A stretch of 64,000 nucleotides of DNA. It comes from Pseudomonadota bacterium (GTDB lineage Bacteria; Pseudomonadota; Alphaproteobacteria; Geminicoccales; Geminicoccaceae). Each line of letters begins with the position of its first letter. Position 1 is the first letter of the stretch. The position numbers and the translations under genes were made by a program. Below the pieces are notes generated by a model. The model was not told where the DNA came from and did not search any database. It was given only the letters and a program-made list of their open reading frames with translations. This document shows, in pieces, positions 44,262 to 53,938 of the stretch. The stretch covers positions 1 to 64,000 of the forward strand of contig JAUQQO010000028.1 of NCBI GenBank assembly GCA_030549795.1, in the 5' to 3' direction.

Positions 44262-45269
44262 ATGGCCAAGCACCGCGGTCGCGGCGTCGCCTCGGTCAAC
44301 TATCCGATCGGGATGAACCTCGGCGGCGATCCGAGCCAGGCGCTCGTGCACGCCACACCGACCGGCAAGTTCGTCGTCACCCTCTCTTCGATCGACCTCG
44401 GGCAGGGGATGAAGTCGGTCACCCGCCAGCTCGCCGCCGAAACGCTCGGGGTGCCGATCGAGGACGTGCACGTCGATACCGGCGATTCCGACACCGGGCC
44501 GCACTGTATGGGCAGTTTCGCCTCGCGCGGAACGCATCGTGCCGGCAATGCGGTGATCGCCGCAGCGCGCGAGGCGCGTGAAGTGCTCTTGGAAGTGGCA
44601 GCCGAAGAGCTCGAAGTCGATCCGCGCGATCTCGAGCTCGACGGGCGCGGTAACGTGCGCGTGAAGGGTGCGCCTGCGCGCACGATCAGCGTGCGCGAGG
44701 TGGCGCAAGCGGCGCATTTTCGCCGCGGCAAGTCGATCTCGGGCCGCGGCATGTTCCTCGTCCCGCCCTCCGATGTCGATCCCGAGACCGGCGCCATGCG
44801 GCCGGTCACCACTTACGCCCACGCCTGCATGATCGTCGAAGTCGAAGTCGATGACGAGACCGGAGAAGTGACGGTACTGTCGATCAAAGCCGCCTACGAG
44901 ATCGGGCGCGCACTCAACATCGGCCTCGTCGAGCAGCAATTGGTGGGCGGGGCGTGGATGGGCATCTCGCACGCGCTCTTCGAGACGGTGGAACCCTATT
45001 ATCCCGACCGCGCGCATGGGCCGGTCGATTTCAATACCTACCTCATGCCGGGGCCGGGCGACATGTGCCCGGTCGAGATCGAGATCATCGAGCGTCCGGC
45101 CCTCGATGGGCCCTATGGGGCCAAAGGCATCGGGGAGATGTGCGCGACCCCGCCCATCCCGGCGATCGCCAATGCGATCGAAGACGCCATCGGCGTGCGC
45201 ATCACCGAGATGCCCTTTACGCCCGAGAAGATCTTGCGCGCCCTCGATGCCAAGCGGGCGGCTCGGTGA
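44262..45269 (+). CDS. Molybdenum hydroxylase large subunit, C-terminal half (split gene)
   Basis: 335 residues from an ATG with ggaagacg upstream. It contains the second Mo-binding half of CoxL/XdhA: RGRGVASVNYPIGMNLGGD, LSSIDLGQGMKSVTRQLAAETLG, MGSFASRGTHRAGNAV, and GPYGAKGIGEMCATPP with the catalytic Glu292. Alone it would lack half of the cofactor site, so it must assemble with the upstream product. All key residues are conserved, so this looks like a functional two-polypeptide subunit rather than a pseudogene. Overlaps the MoxR-like gene by 1 nt. Confidence 0.88.
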   Translation: MAKHRGRGVASVNYPIGMNLGGDPSQALVHATPTGKFVVTLSSIDLGQGMKSVTRQLAAETLGVPIEDVHVDTGDSDTGPHCMGSFASRGTHRAGNAVIAAAREAREVLLEVAAEELEVDPRDLELDGRGNVRVKGAPARTISVREVAQAAHFRRGKSISGRGMFLVPPSDVDPETGAMRPVTTYAHACMIVEVEVDDETGEVTVLSIKAAYEIGRALNIGLVEQQLVGGAWMGISHALFETVEPYYPDRAHGPVDFNTYLMPGPGDMCPVEIEIIERPALDGPYGAKGIGEMCATPPIPAIANAIEDAIGVRITEMPFTPEKILRALDAKRAAR

Positions 45270-46150
45270 TGGCGCCCGCACCGGCGATCTTCGGTCTTGA
45301 AAGCCCGCAGGCGCTCGCCCGCGCGCTAACCGATGCCTTCTACCTCGCGGATGAAGAGCTCGCGACCGCCGCGTGGCTCGCCCTTGCCCTCGGCAAGCCC
45401 CTGCTCCTCGAAGGGGCGCCGGGGGTGGGCAAGACGGAGGCGGCAAAAGCGCTCGCCGCAATCCTCGGACGCGGCCTTGTGCGGCTGCAATGCTACGAGG
45501 GGATCGATGCCGCGCACGCGCTCTACGAGTGGAACCACCCGCGCCAGCTCGTGGAGCTGCGCCGTGCCCAAGACCGACCGATCGACATCTGGAGCGATGA
45601 GTTCTTGATCGAACGGCCGCTGCTCGCTGTACTGCGGCGCCCGCGCGAGCTCGTGCTCTTGGTCGACGAAGTCGATCGCTCGGATCAAGAATTCGAGGCC
45701 TTGCTGCTCGAGTTCCTCTCCGATTTCACCATCTCCATTCCCGAGCGGGGTACCTTGCGCGCGAGCGAGCGCCCGGTGGTGATCTTGACCTCCAACCGCA
45801 CGCGCGAGCTGCACGAGGCGCTCCGCCGCCGCTGCGTGTACCATTGGATCGACTATCCCACGCCCGAACAGGAAGCGCGCATCATCATGCTGCGCGCTTC
45901 ACAGGTGGCGGAGCGCACCGCGCGCGCGGTTGCGCGCGCCGTTGCACGGCTGCGCAGCGAACCGCTCGTCAAGCCACCCGGCATCGCGGAAGCGGTGGAG
46001 TGGGCTCAGGCGATCGAGCTGTTGCTCGCGGGCGGCACGGCCTGGCCCGAGGCCTTTCGCCGCGCGCTCGGCGTGGCCATCAAGGACGAAGAGGACCTCG
46101 CCCATGTGCGAGCGCGGCTCGATGCCGTGCTCGAGGAGCGTGAGCGGTGA
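45269..46150 (+). CDS. MoxR-family AAA+ ATPase (CoxD-like)
   Basis: 293 residues; the ATG overlaps the preceding TGA. AAA+ motifs: Walker A GAPGVGKTE (49-57), Walker B LVDEVDR (131-137), sensor-1 ILTSNRT, arginine finger region ALRRRCVYHWIDYPTPEQE. In the carboxydotrophic cox cluster CoxD is the ATPase that helps mature the active site of the Mo enzyme together with CoxE. The adjacent VWA gene makes the same pairing here. Overlaps the next gene by 4 nt. Confidence 0.9.
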   Translation: MAPAPAIFGLESPQALARALTDAFYLADEELATAAWLALALGKPLLLEGAPGVGKTEAAKALAAILGRGLVRLQCYEGIDAAHALYEWNHPRQLVELRRAQDRPIDIWSDEFLIERPLLAVLRRPRELVLLVDEVDRSDQEFEALLLEFLSDFTISIPERGTLRASERPVVILTSNRTRELHEALRRRCVYHWIDYPTPEQEARIIMLRASQVAERTARAVARAVARLRSEPLVKPPGIAEAVEWAQAIELLLAGGTAWPEAFRRALGVAIKDEEDLAHVRARLDAVLEERER

Positions 46151-47280
46151 GCGGTGCGCGCTTGTGGCCGCCGCCGCTGCCGCGGGCTGCCGAGCCCTTT
46201 TTGGACTTTGCGCATCTGTTGCGCGGCCACGGCTTTGCTGTCGCACCCGAGCAGCTGGTGTCGTTTTTGGCCGCGATCGAGCTTTTGGGCCCGCGCTCGA
46301 TCGTGGATGTGCGCCGCGCTGCGGTTGCCACGCTCGCACCTCCGCGGGAGCGCATCGAGGAGTTCAACGCCCTCTTCGATGCCTTTTTCTTCGGCCGCGC
46401 GCCGATCGCCCAAGAGGAGGAGCGCGAAGAGGACGAGCCCTTGCGCGTGGAAGAGGAAGGCCCCGGTTCGTTGGCGGAGCTCGCGGTGGTGGAAGGAGAG
46501 GCGAGCGGCCACGCGGCAAGCCCGCTCGAATCGACATCGCTTCGGCGGTTTCGCGCGAGCGCGAGCACAGCCTTCCTCGAGCGCTTTCGGCGCCAGGCCC
46601 TCAAGCGCCTCCCGCGGCGGCGAAGTGCGCTGCTTATGCGCTCAAAGCGCGGCCCGATCCTGGACCTTGCTCGCACCTTAAGACGCGCGCAGGCGCGCGC
46701 AGGCGAGCCGATCGCTTTGTTCTGGCGGACGCGGCGGACAAGGCAGCGCCGGATTGTGCTGTTGATCGATGTCTCGGCCTCGATGAAGGAGCACACCGAG
46801 ACCAATCTGCGGTTTGCGCACGCGCTTGCGCGCGCTGCCCAGCGCATCGAGGTGCTCACCTTCGGTACCCGCTTGACGCGCATCACCCGCGCCATGCGGC
46901 GGCCGCTTCTCACACAAGCCCTCGAGCGTGCCGCGCGCACCGTGCGCGATTGGGACGGCGGCACCCGTATCGGCGAAGCGCTCGAGGCGCTGTTGCGGGT
47001 GCCGCGCCTTGTGGGCTTCCTGCGCGGGGCCCTCGTGCTCGTGGTCTCCGATGGGCTCGAGCGCGGCGATCCCGAGCGCTTGGTCGGGGCTGTGCGCCGG
47101 CTGCGCCGCCTCGCCTGGCGGCTCGTGTGGCTCTCGCCTTTGGCCGCGACCCCCGGCTACGTTCCCGCGACTGCCGCCATGGCCGCGATTCGTCCGCTGC
47201 TGCACGCGCTGTTGCCGGCGGGCGGGCTCGATTCCTTGTGCCGGCAAGTGCTCGCGCTCGCTCGTGAGGTGCCGCGATGA
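46147..47280 (+). CDS. VWA-domain protein (CoxE-like)
   Basis: 377 residues from a GTG overlapping the CoxD-like stop. An N-terminal helical part with a Glu-rich acidic stretch (~89-106) is followed by a C-terminal von Willebrand A-like domain with the MIDAS motif DVSAS (208-212), GGTRIGEALEALL and VLVVSDGLERGDPE. CoxE-type proteins partner with MoxR ATPases in metal-centre assembly. Ends with a 4-nt overlap on the amidohydrolase ATG. Confidence 0.9.
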   Translation: MSGARLWPPPLPRAAEPFLDFAHLLRGHGFAVAPEQLVSFLAAIELLGPRSIVDVRRAAVATLAPPRERIEEFNALFDAFFFGRAPIAQEEEREEDEPLRVEEEGPGSLAELAVVEGEASGHAASPLESTSLRRFRASASTAFLERFRRQALKRLPRRRSALLMRSKRGPILDLARTLRRAQARAGEPIALFWRTRRTRQRRIVLLIDVSASMKEHTETNLRFAHALARAAQRIEVLTFGTRLTRITRAMRRPLLTQALERAARTVRDWDGGTRIGEALEALLRVPRLVGFLRGALVLVVSDGLERGDPERLVGAVRRLRRLAWRLVWLSPLAATPGYVPATAAMAAIRPLLHALLPAGGLDSLCRQVLALAREVPR

Positions 47281-48167
47281 TCTACCTCGTCGACGCGCAT
47301 TTCCACATCTGGCGGCAGGCCGATCTGCCCTGGCTTGTGGGTCCGATGCAGCCGCGCATCTTCGGCGCTTACGAGCCGCTGCGGCGCGATTATCCGATCG
47401 AGGAATATCTCCGCGATGTGGCGGATATGGGTGTCGGGCGCGCGGTCTATGTGCAGGCGAACTGGGATCCGGCGCGTGCTCTCGAGGAAGTGCTCTTTGT
47501 CGAGGCCGAGGCCGCGCGCGCGGCTTTTCCGGTGGCGATCACGGCTTTTGCCGACCTTACGGTTGCAGATGCCACCGCTGCGCTCGAAGCCCTGGCCCGG
47601 CACCGCTCGGTGCGGGCCATCCGCTGCCAACTGCACTGGCACCCCAACCCGCAATACCGCTTCGCGCCGCGCCCCGATCTCGCCGCCGATCCGCGCCTGA
47701 TCGCCAATGTGGCTAAGCTCGCCCGCTTCGGCTTCGCCTTCGAACTCCAGCTCTTCGCCCTGCAGGCGGAAAGCGGGCTCAAGCTCGTGCACGCCTGCCC
47801 CGATGTCACCTTCATTCTCGTGCACGCGCTCATGCGGGAAGAGGAGACGCCGGAAGGGATCGCCCGCTGGCGGCGAGCGCTCGCACGGTTCGCCGCGGCG
47901 CCTAATGTCGTGGTCAAGCTCTCGGGGCTCAACACGTTCGTACGGCGGCTCGATCCACCGCTGATCGCCGACATCACCCGCACGGTGGTCGATCTCTTCG
48001 GGCCCGAGCGCTGTCTTTGGGGCTCGAACTTCCCGATTGAGAAGATGTGGACCGATTACCGCGCGCTTCTCCAGGCGCAGCGCGCTGCTCTCGCCGATCT
48101 GCCGCAAGCCGCGCAAGAGGCGATCTTCGCCAAGACCGCAGAACGCGTCTACCGTCTGCAGAACTGA
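47277..48167 (+). CDS. Amidohydrolase-2 / COG3618-type metal-dependent hydrolase
   Basis: 296 residues. N-terminal metal motif VDAHFHIW (His8, His10), VYVQANWDPARALEE, IRCQLHWHPNPQY, VVKLSGL and the C-terminal LWGSNFPIEKM with the conserved GSNFP. COG3618 members hydrolyse lactones or cyclic intermediates (for example pyrone dicarboxylate or sugar lactones). In this cluster it would act downstream of the Mo hydroxylase. Substrate unknown. Confidence 0.85.
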   Translation: MIYLVDAHFHIWRQADLPWLVGPMQPRIFGAYEPLRRDYPIEEYLRDVADMGVGRAVYVQANWDPARALEEVLFVEAEAARAAFPVAITAFADLTVADATAALEALARHRSVRAIRCQLHWHPNPQYRFAPRPDLAADPRLIANVAKLARFGFAFELQLFALQAESGLKLVHACPDVTFILVHALMREEETPEGIARWRRALARFAAAPNVVVKLSGLNTFVRRLDPPLIADITRTVVDLFGPERCLWGSNFPIEKMWTDYRALLQAQRAALADLPQAAQEAIFAKTAERVYRLQN

Positions 48168-48183
48168 GAGGGGAGGCTCTTCG

Positions 48184-49032
48184 ATGCCACTCGAGATCAA
48201 AATTTTAGACTATGGCGATATCGAGCTCGAATCGAGCTTTCTCGTTCTGGGGCGCGATTGCGGCCGCACGCGCCGCGTACCCACGCTCGGCTTTCTCATC
48301 TTGGGCGGGCCGTGGCCGGTTCTCGTCGACACCGGCTACCGCTCGAATGCGATCATGGAGACGCTCGGGATGCGCGGGCTCCAGTTCCACGAGAATTTGA
48401 TCGAGAACCAGCTCGCCCGCCACGGCCTCAAACTGAGCGACATCCGCTACATCCTACACACCCATCTCCACATCGACCACGCGGGTAAGGACGACCTCTT
48501 TCCCATGTCGACTACGGTGGTGGTCAATCGCCGCGAGCTCGAATACTCGGTCTCGGGTCTCATGCATCCGCAATATCCCGCTCCCGACATCAAACATCTG
48601 ATCGATCGCCTGCACACCAAGAACGCCTTGCGACTGCTCGATCTCGAGCTCAGCGGTCCGATCGAGATCTTCCCCGGCCTTTATTGCGAGGCGGCGGGAG
48701 CCCACACCGAGGGCTCGATGAACGTGCACGTCCACACCGCCGACGGTGTGGCGACGATTTGCGGCGACGTGATCTACGATTTCAACGATCAAATCATCGA
48801 ACCGTTCCGCATCACCCAAGAAATGGAACCACAAGTCACCGGCAATCACGGCACGAGCAAACGCCAGGAAAAAGCGGCGATCAAAAAGCTGCTCGCCAAC
48901 GCGCGCTATTTGTTGCCGGTGCACGACCGTCCGGCCAAGATCGAGGGCGGCCGGGTGGTGGGCCGGCTGCACGATCAGGTACCGGGTCCCGTCGTCTCCT
49001 CGCTGCCATCGCGGCCCTGGTTCCCAGCTTGA
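48184..49032 (+). CDS. Metallo-beta-lactamase-fold hydrolase (AHL-lactonase-like)
   Basis: 282 residues from the ATG at 48184, after a gggaggct site. The zinc motif HTHLHIDHAG (92-101) matches HxHxDH; further ligands are probably in GAHTEGSMNVHV and CGDVIYDFNDQ. The overall pattern resembles N-acyl-homoserine-lactone lactonases and other MBL-fold lactonases or amidases. As part of the catabolic run, a second lactone or cyclic-amide opening step is plausible. Confidence 0.85.
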   Translation: MPLEIKILDYGDIELESSFLVLGRDCGRTRRVPTLGFLILGGPWPVLVDTGYRSNAIMETLGMRGLQFHENLIENQLARHGLKLSDIRYILHTHLHIDHAGKDDLFPMSTTVVVNRRELEYSVSGLMHPQYPAPDIKHLIDRLHTKNALRLLDLELSGPIEIFPGLYCEAAGAHTEGSMNVHVHTADGVATICGDVIYDFNDQIIEPFRITQEMEPQVTGNHGTSKRQEKAAIKKLLANARYLLPVHDRPAKIEGGRVVGRLHDQVPGPVVSSLPSRPWFPA

Positions 49033-49043
49033 AGGGAGGGGCG

Positions 49044-50630
49044 ATGGTGCACGAGCTCCGCGCCCCGGCCTTCCGCGAGCTGATCGATCCGGCAGAACCG
49101 GTCGAACAGCTCGCCACCGGCTTTACGTTCACCGAAGGACCGGTCTGGCACCCGATCGAGCACTATCTCCTCTTTTCGGATATGCCGGCGGACGTGCGCC
49201 GGCGTTGGAGCCCCGCGGAAGGGGTGATCGAGGTCGCCCGCCCGTCGAACAAGGGCAACGGGCTCACCTTCGATGCCGAGCTCAACCTCATCGTCTGCGA
49301 ACATGCGACGAGCGCGCTCGTGCGCATCCGCCGCGACGGACGCCGTGAAGTGCTCGCTTCGCACTTCGAGGGCAAAGAGCTCAACAGCCCCAACGATGTC
49401 TGTGTGCGCTCGGACGGTTCGATCTACTTCACCGATCCCTGGTACGGCAGGATGCCGGTCTATGGGATCGAGCGGCCGCGCGTTCTCGGCTTTCAAGGCG
49501 TCTATCGCGTCGTTCCCGGCAAGCCGCCCGAGCTTTTGGTCGCGCGCTATCTCTTCGATCAGCCCAACGGGCTGTGCTTTTCCCCCGATGAGCGCCTGCT
49601 TTTCGTCAACGACACCGAGCAAGCCCTGATCCGGGTCTTTGAAGTGCGCGCCGACGGCACGCTCGGCTCCGGACGCATCTTCGCTTCCGGGATCCGCTCC
49701 GAACTCGAGCCGGGCGTGCCCGATGGGATGAAGTGCGACGAGCGCGGCAACATCTGGTGCACGGGGCCGGGAGGCGTGTGGGTGTTCGACCCCGAGGGCC
49801 GCCATCTCGGGATCCTGCGGGTGCCGGAACTCGTCGCCAACCTGGCCTGGGGCGGGCCCGACTGGCATACGCTCTTCTTGACCGCCTCGCGTTCGCTCTA
49901 TGCCGTGCGCACCAAAGTCGGCCCGCGCCGCGAGCCCTTCATGCGCGCAGCCGCACCGCGCGCACTGGCCAGCACCCCGCACCCGGCGCGGGCCGCCGTG
50001 CGGGCCATCCACGTCGAGGAGGGCTTCGTCCTCGATCCCGCCCGCTGCGCGCTCCTCATCCAGGACATGCAAAACGATGTGGTCATGGAGGGCGGCGCCT
50101 TCGCCGCCTCCGGTGCTCCGCAGCACTGCCGCGAGCAGAACGCCATCGCCAATATCGCCCGCCTTGCGGCGCACTGTCGGGCGATCGGGGTGCCGGTGAT
50201 CCACATCTGGTTCGTGGTCGAACCCGGCGCTCCTGGCCTTACGCTCAACTGCCCGCTCTTCGAGGGTCTCGTTGCGGCCAAGGGACTGGTGCGCGGAACT
50301 TGGGGGGCGGCCCCGGTCGCCGGCCTCGAGCCGCAGCCGGGCGATTTCCTGGTCGAGAAGATGCGCATGAGCGCGTGGGAGGGCACCAAGCTCGAGACCA
50401 TCCTCAAAGCGCTCGGCCGCGACATCCTCATCAACACCGGGGCCTGGACGAACATGGCGATCGAGCACACCGCGCGCACCGGCGCCGACAAGGGTTATGT
50501 GATAGTGGTGCCGGAAGATGCCTGTGCCACCATGAACGCCGATTGGCACCGCGCATCGATCGACTATGCGCTCAAAAACGTCGCGGCGGTGACCACCACC
50601 GATGCGGTGATCCACGCGCTCGGCGGCTAG
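49044..50630 (+). CDS. SMP-30/gluconolactonase fused to an isochorismatase-like domain lacking Cys
   Basis: 528 residues from an ATG after gaagggaggg. Residues ~20-295 are an SMP-30/gluconolactonase beta-propeller (FTFTEGPVWHPIEHYLLFSD with Glu31, SPNDVCVRSDGSIYFTDPW, QPNGLCFSPDE, PDGMKCDERGNIWCTGPGG). Residues ~330-528 are an isochorismatase-like cysteine hydrolase with Asp341 (LLIQDMQND) and Lys439 (VEKMRMSAWEGT). The nucleophile position in GAWTNMAIEHTAR is Ala472 where the family has Cys. So the propeller may be active while the second domain is probably not a normal cysteine amidase. The frame is intact across the junction. Confidence 0.85.
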   Translation: MVHELRAPAFRELIDPAEPVEQLATGFTFTEGPVWHPIEHYLLFSDMPADVRRRWSPAEGVIEVARPSNKGNGLTFDAELNLIVCEHATSALVRIRRDGRREVLASHFEGKELNSPNDVCVRSDGSIYFTDPWYGRMPVYGIERPRVLGFQGVYRVVPGKPPELLVARYLFDQPNGLCFSPDERLLFVNDTEQALIRVFEVRADGTLGSGRIFASGIRSELEPGVPDGMKCDERGNIWCTGPGGVWVFDPEGRHLGILRVPELVANLAWGGPDWHTLFLTASRSLYAVRTKVGPRREPFMRAAAPRALASTPHPARAAVRAIHVEEGFVLDPARCALLIQDMQNDVVMEGGAFAASGAPQHCREQNAIANIARLAAHCRAIGVPVIHIWFVVEPGAPGLTLNCPLFEGLVAAKGLVRGTWGAAPVAGLEPQPGDFLVEKMRMSAWEGTKLETILKALGRDILINTGAWTNMAIEHTARTGADKGYVIVVPEDACATMNADWHRASIDYALKNVAAVTTTDAVIHALGG

Positions 50631-50674
50631 CTCGGCGGAGCAAGGCAGCAGCGGCGGTCTAAGAGGAGGGGACG

Positions 50675-51454
50675 ATGAGCGAAGCCATGACGGTGCGCGC
50701 TCGGCTCGCGCGGGGCGAGAGGGTGGTTGGGACCATGGTCTTCGAGCTCTTCACCCCCGGCCTCCCGGCTATCCTCACCGCTGCCGGGCTCGACTTCGCG
50801 GTGCTCGACACCGAGCACAGCGGGGTGGGCATCGACACGCTTAAGACCCTCTTCGCCTGTGGCCGCGGCCTTCCGCTCGAGCTCTACGTGCGCGTGCCGG
50901 AAAAGTCCTATGCCGCGGTGGCAACGGTGATGGATGCCGGGGCCAAGGGGATCCTCGTGCCCATGCTGGAGACGCCGGAGGAAGCACGCGCGCTCGTCGA
51001 ATGGGTGCGCTATCGGCCCGAGGGCAAGCGCGGCTGCGCCTTCGGCATGGCCCACGACGATTATCGCGTCCACGATGTCGTCGCCTATATGGCGGAAGCC
51101 AACCGCCGCAATCTGGTCATGGGCCTTATTGAGACCCGAAAAGGCATCGCGAATGTGGAGGCGATCGCCGCCACGCCGGGATTGGATGTCCTGTGGCTCG
51201 GTCATTTCGATCTGACCAACGACATGGGGATCACCGGCCAATTCGACCATCCCGAGTTCTGGGCGGCGGTCGATCGGTTGGTGGCCGCGGCGCGCGCCCA
51301 CGGCAAGGTGCTCGCTGCCGCCGACGCCAACCCCGACTATCTCGCCAAGCTCGCAGCCAAGGGCTTTCGCATGCTCGGCTTCGGCCCCGACATCGCGGTC
51401 TTGCGCGAGGGGTTGCGGCAAGGAGCCGAGCGGCTGCGCACGCTCGCACGATAG
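50675..51454 (+). CDS. HpcH/HpaI-family class II aldolase
   Basis: 259 residues, with aagaggagggg before the ATG (an internal Met at 50687 is possible). Motifs: FAVLDTEHSGVGIDTLK with catalytic His48, AKGILVPMLETPEEAR, RGCAFGMAHDDYR, metal ligands Glu153 (GLIETRKG) and Asp179 (LWLGHFDLTND). The family cleaves 4-hydroxy-2-oxo acids to pyruvate and an aldehyde at the end of many aromatic or heterocycle pathways. It is the last gene of the plus-strand cluster and supports a catabolic role for it. Confidence 0.92.
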   Translation: MSEAMTVRARLARGERVVGTMVFELFTPGLPAILTAAGLDFAVLDTEHSGVGIDTLKTLFACGRGLPLELYVRVPEKSYAAVATVMDAGAKGILVPMLETPEEARALVEWVRYRPEGKRGCAFGMAHDDYRVHDVVAYMAEANRRNLVMGLIETRKGIANVEAIAATPGLDVLWLGHFDLTNDMGITGQFDHPEFWAAVDRLVAAARAHGKVLAAADANPDYLAKLAAKGFRMLGFGPDIAVLREGLRQGAERLRTLAR

Positions 51455-51679
51455 CTTTGGGTCCGCGCGCCGCCAGCGGGCGCGGTGCTCTGCCGGGTCG
51501 AGCGCGCCGGAAGCCGCGTGCTCGGTGCAAGGCCGGCTCATCGCGCCTTGCGCCGCTGCAGCCGTCGGGCGCCCAATCGGGCGTGCGGGCGGTGCACGCG
51601 CCAGCTGAGCGCGCGCTTAAAGCGTTTGCGCTCGCCACCGAGCCGCCGGTTGGACGTGGTTTAGGGGTGTGGATCGAAG

Positions 51680-51755
51680 TGGTGCTGCCGACTGGAATCG
51701 AACCAGCGACCCCGTCCTTACCAAGGACGTGCTCTACCGACTGAGCTACGGCAGC
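51680..51755 (-). tRNA. tRNA-Thr (anticodon GGU)
   Basis: 76 nt on the minus strand, read from 51755 down to 51680. Acceptor GCTGCCG pairs with CGGCAGC, followed by discriminator A and an encoded CCA. The D-arm is GCTCAGTCGGTAGAGC, the anticodon stem is CGTCC/GGACG with loop TTGGTAA (anticodon GGT at 51722-51720), and the T-arm contains TTCGATT. It lies between the catabolic cluster and the housekeeping block. Confidence 0.96.
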
Positions 51756-51845
51756 CCGAAGCGACCGCTTGCGGCGCGGCCAGCCATGCCATACTCGAAG
51801 CGCGGCTGCAAGCCGTCTACGGTTTTGCGCCCGCCCTCACAACGC

Positions 51846-52037
51846 ATGAGCGATCGCCGACCATCTTCTTCCACCCCGCACCATGAGGAGGAAGCGCGCC
51901 CGGTCCCCGGGACGCGGCGCGACCCCGAGCGCGCGCGCAAGCTCGCCGAAGCCCTGCGCGCCAACCTGCGCCGGCGCAAAGAACAAGCGCGCGCCCGCAA
52001 AGCCGAGGGCAAGGACCGCGAACCGAACCCCCGTTGA
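51846..52037 (+). CDS. Small basic conserved protein upstream of dcd
   Basis: 63 residues from the ATG at 51846. The N-terminus is Ser/Pro/His-rich; the C-terminal half is highly basic and helical (DPERARKLAEALRANLRRRK, then EQARARKAEGKDRE). Similar small proteins with a 'KLAEALRANLRRRKEQARAR' segment are widespread in alphaproteobacteria near murA/hisD, but none has a known function. Coding is supported by that conservation and by position; confidence is moderate because of the short length. Confidence 0.6.
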   Translation: MSDRRPSSSTPHHEEEARPVPGTRRDPERARKLAEALRANLRRRKEQARARKAEGKDREPNPR

Positions 52038-52087
52038 GGTAGGATCAGCGAACGCTTACATCCAGCCCGTCGCACGTGAGGCCCGCG

Positions 52088-52642
52088 ATGCCGATCATGC
52101 CCGACCACTGGATCCGCAAGATGGCGCTCGAACACGGCATGATCGAGCCGTTCGTCGACCGCCAGACCCGCGATGGCTGCATCAGCTACGGGCTATCGTC
52201 CTACGGCTATGACGCGCGGCTGGCGCCCGAGTTCAAAATCTTCACCAATGTCGACAACGCCATCGTCGATCCCAAAAATTTCTCGGCCCAGAGCTTCGTC
52301 GAGCGCGAGGGACCCTATTGCGTGGTCCCCCCCAACAGTTTCGCGCTCGCCCGCACGATCGAATATTTCCGTATCCCGCGCGACGTTCTCGTCATCTGTC
52401 TCGGCAAGAGCACCTATGCGCGCTGCGGGATCATCGTCAACGTCACCCCGCTCGAGCCGGAGTGGGAAGGCCACGTCACCCTCGAGATCTCCAACACGAC
52501 GCCTTTGCCCGCGCGCATCTACGCCGAAGAGGGGATCTGTCAGTTCCTGTTCTTGAAGGGCGAGAGCCCACCCGAGATCTCGTACAAGGACCGCGGCGGC
52601 AAGTATATGCGCCAACGCGGGGTGACCTTGCCGAGACTTTAG
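52088..52642 (+). CDS. dcd: dCTP deaminase
   Basis: 184 residues from the ATG at 52088, with gtgagg 6 nt upstream; other in-frame starts at 52076 (GTG) and 52097 are possible. Dcd motifs: [52 protein letters not shown] and [11 protein letters not shown]. It converts dCTP to dUTP, feeding dTMP synthesis. The murA gene begins 11 nt downstream. Confidence 0.95.
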   Translation: MPIMPDHWIRKMALEHGMIEPFVDRQTRDGCISYGLSSYGYDARLAPEFKIFTNVDNAIVDPKNFSAQSFVEREGPYCVVPPNSFALARTIEYFRIPRDVLVICLGKSTYARCGIIVNVTPLEPEWEGHVTLEISNTTPLPARIYAEEGICQFLFLKGESPPEISYKDRGGKYMRQRGVTLPRL

Positions 52643-52653
52643 AAGAGGCGGCG

Positions 52654-53919
<1,266 letters not shown>

Positions 53920-53938
53920 ATGCGCAGGCGAAGGAACC

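Noticed and set aside
51455-51679. Small hairpin (CCGCGC/GCGCGG at 51463-51485) as the cluster terminator
   Set aside because: Short interrupted stem without a T-run; not distinguishable from background in GC-rich DNA.
51680-51755. tRNA-Thr as an integration site for the catabolic cluster
   Set aside because: No integrase, no partial tRNA duplication and no direct repeat at the other end were found.
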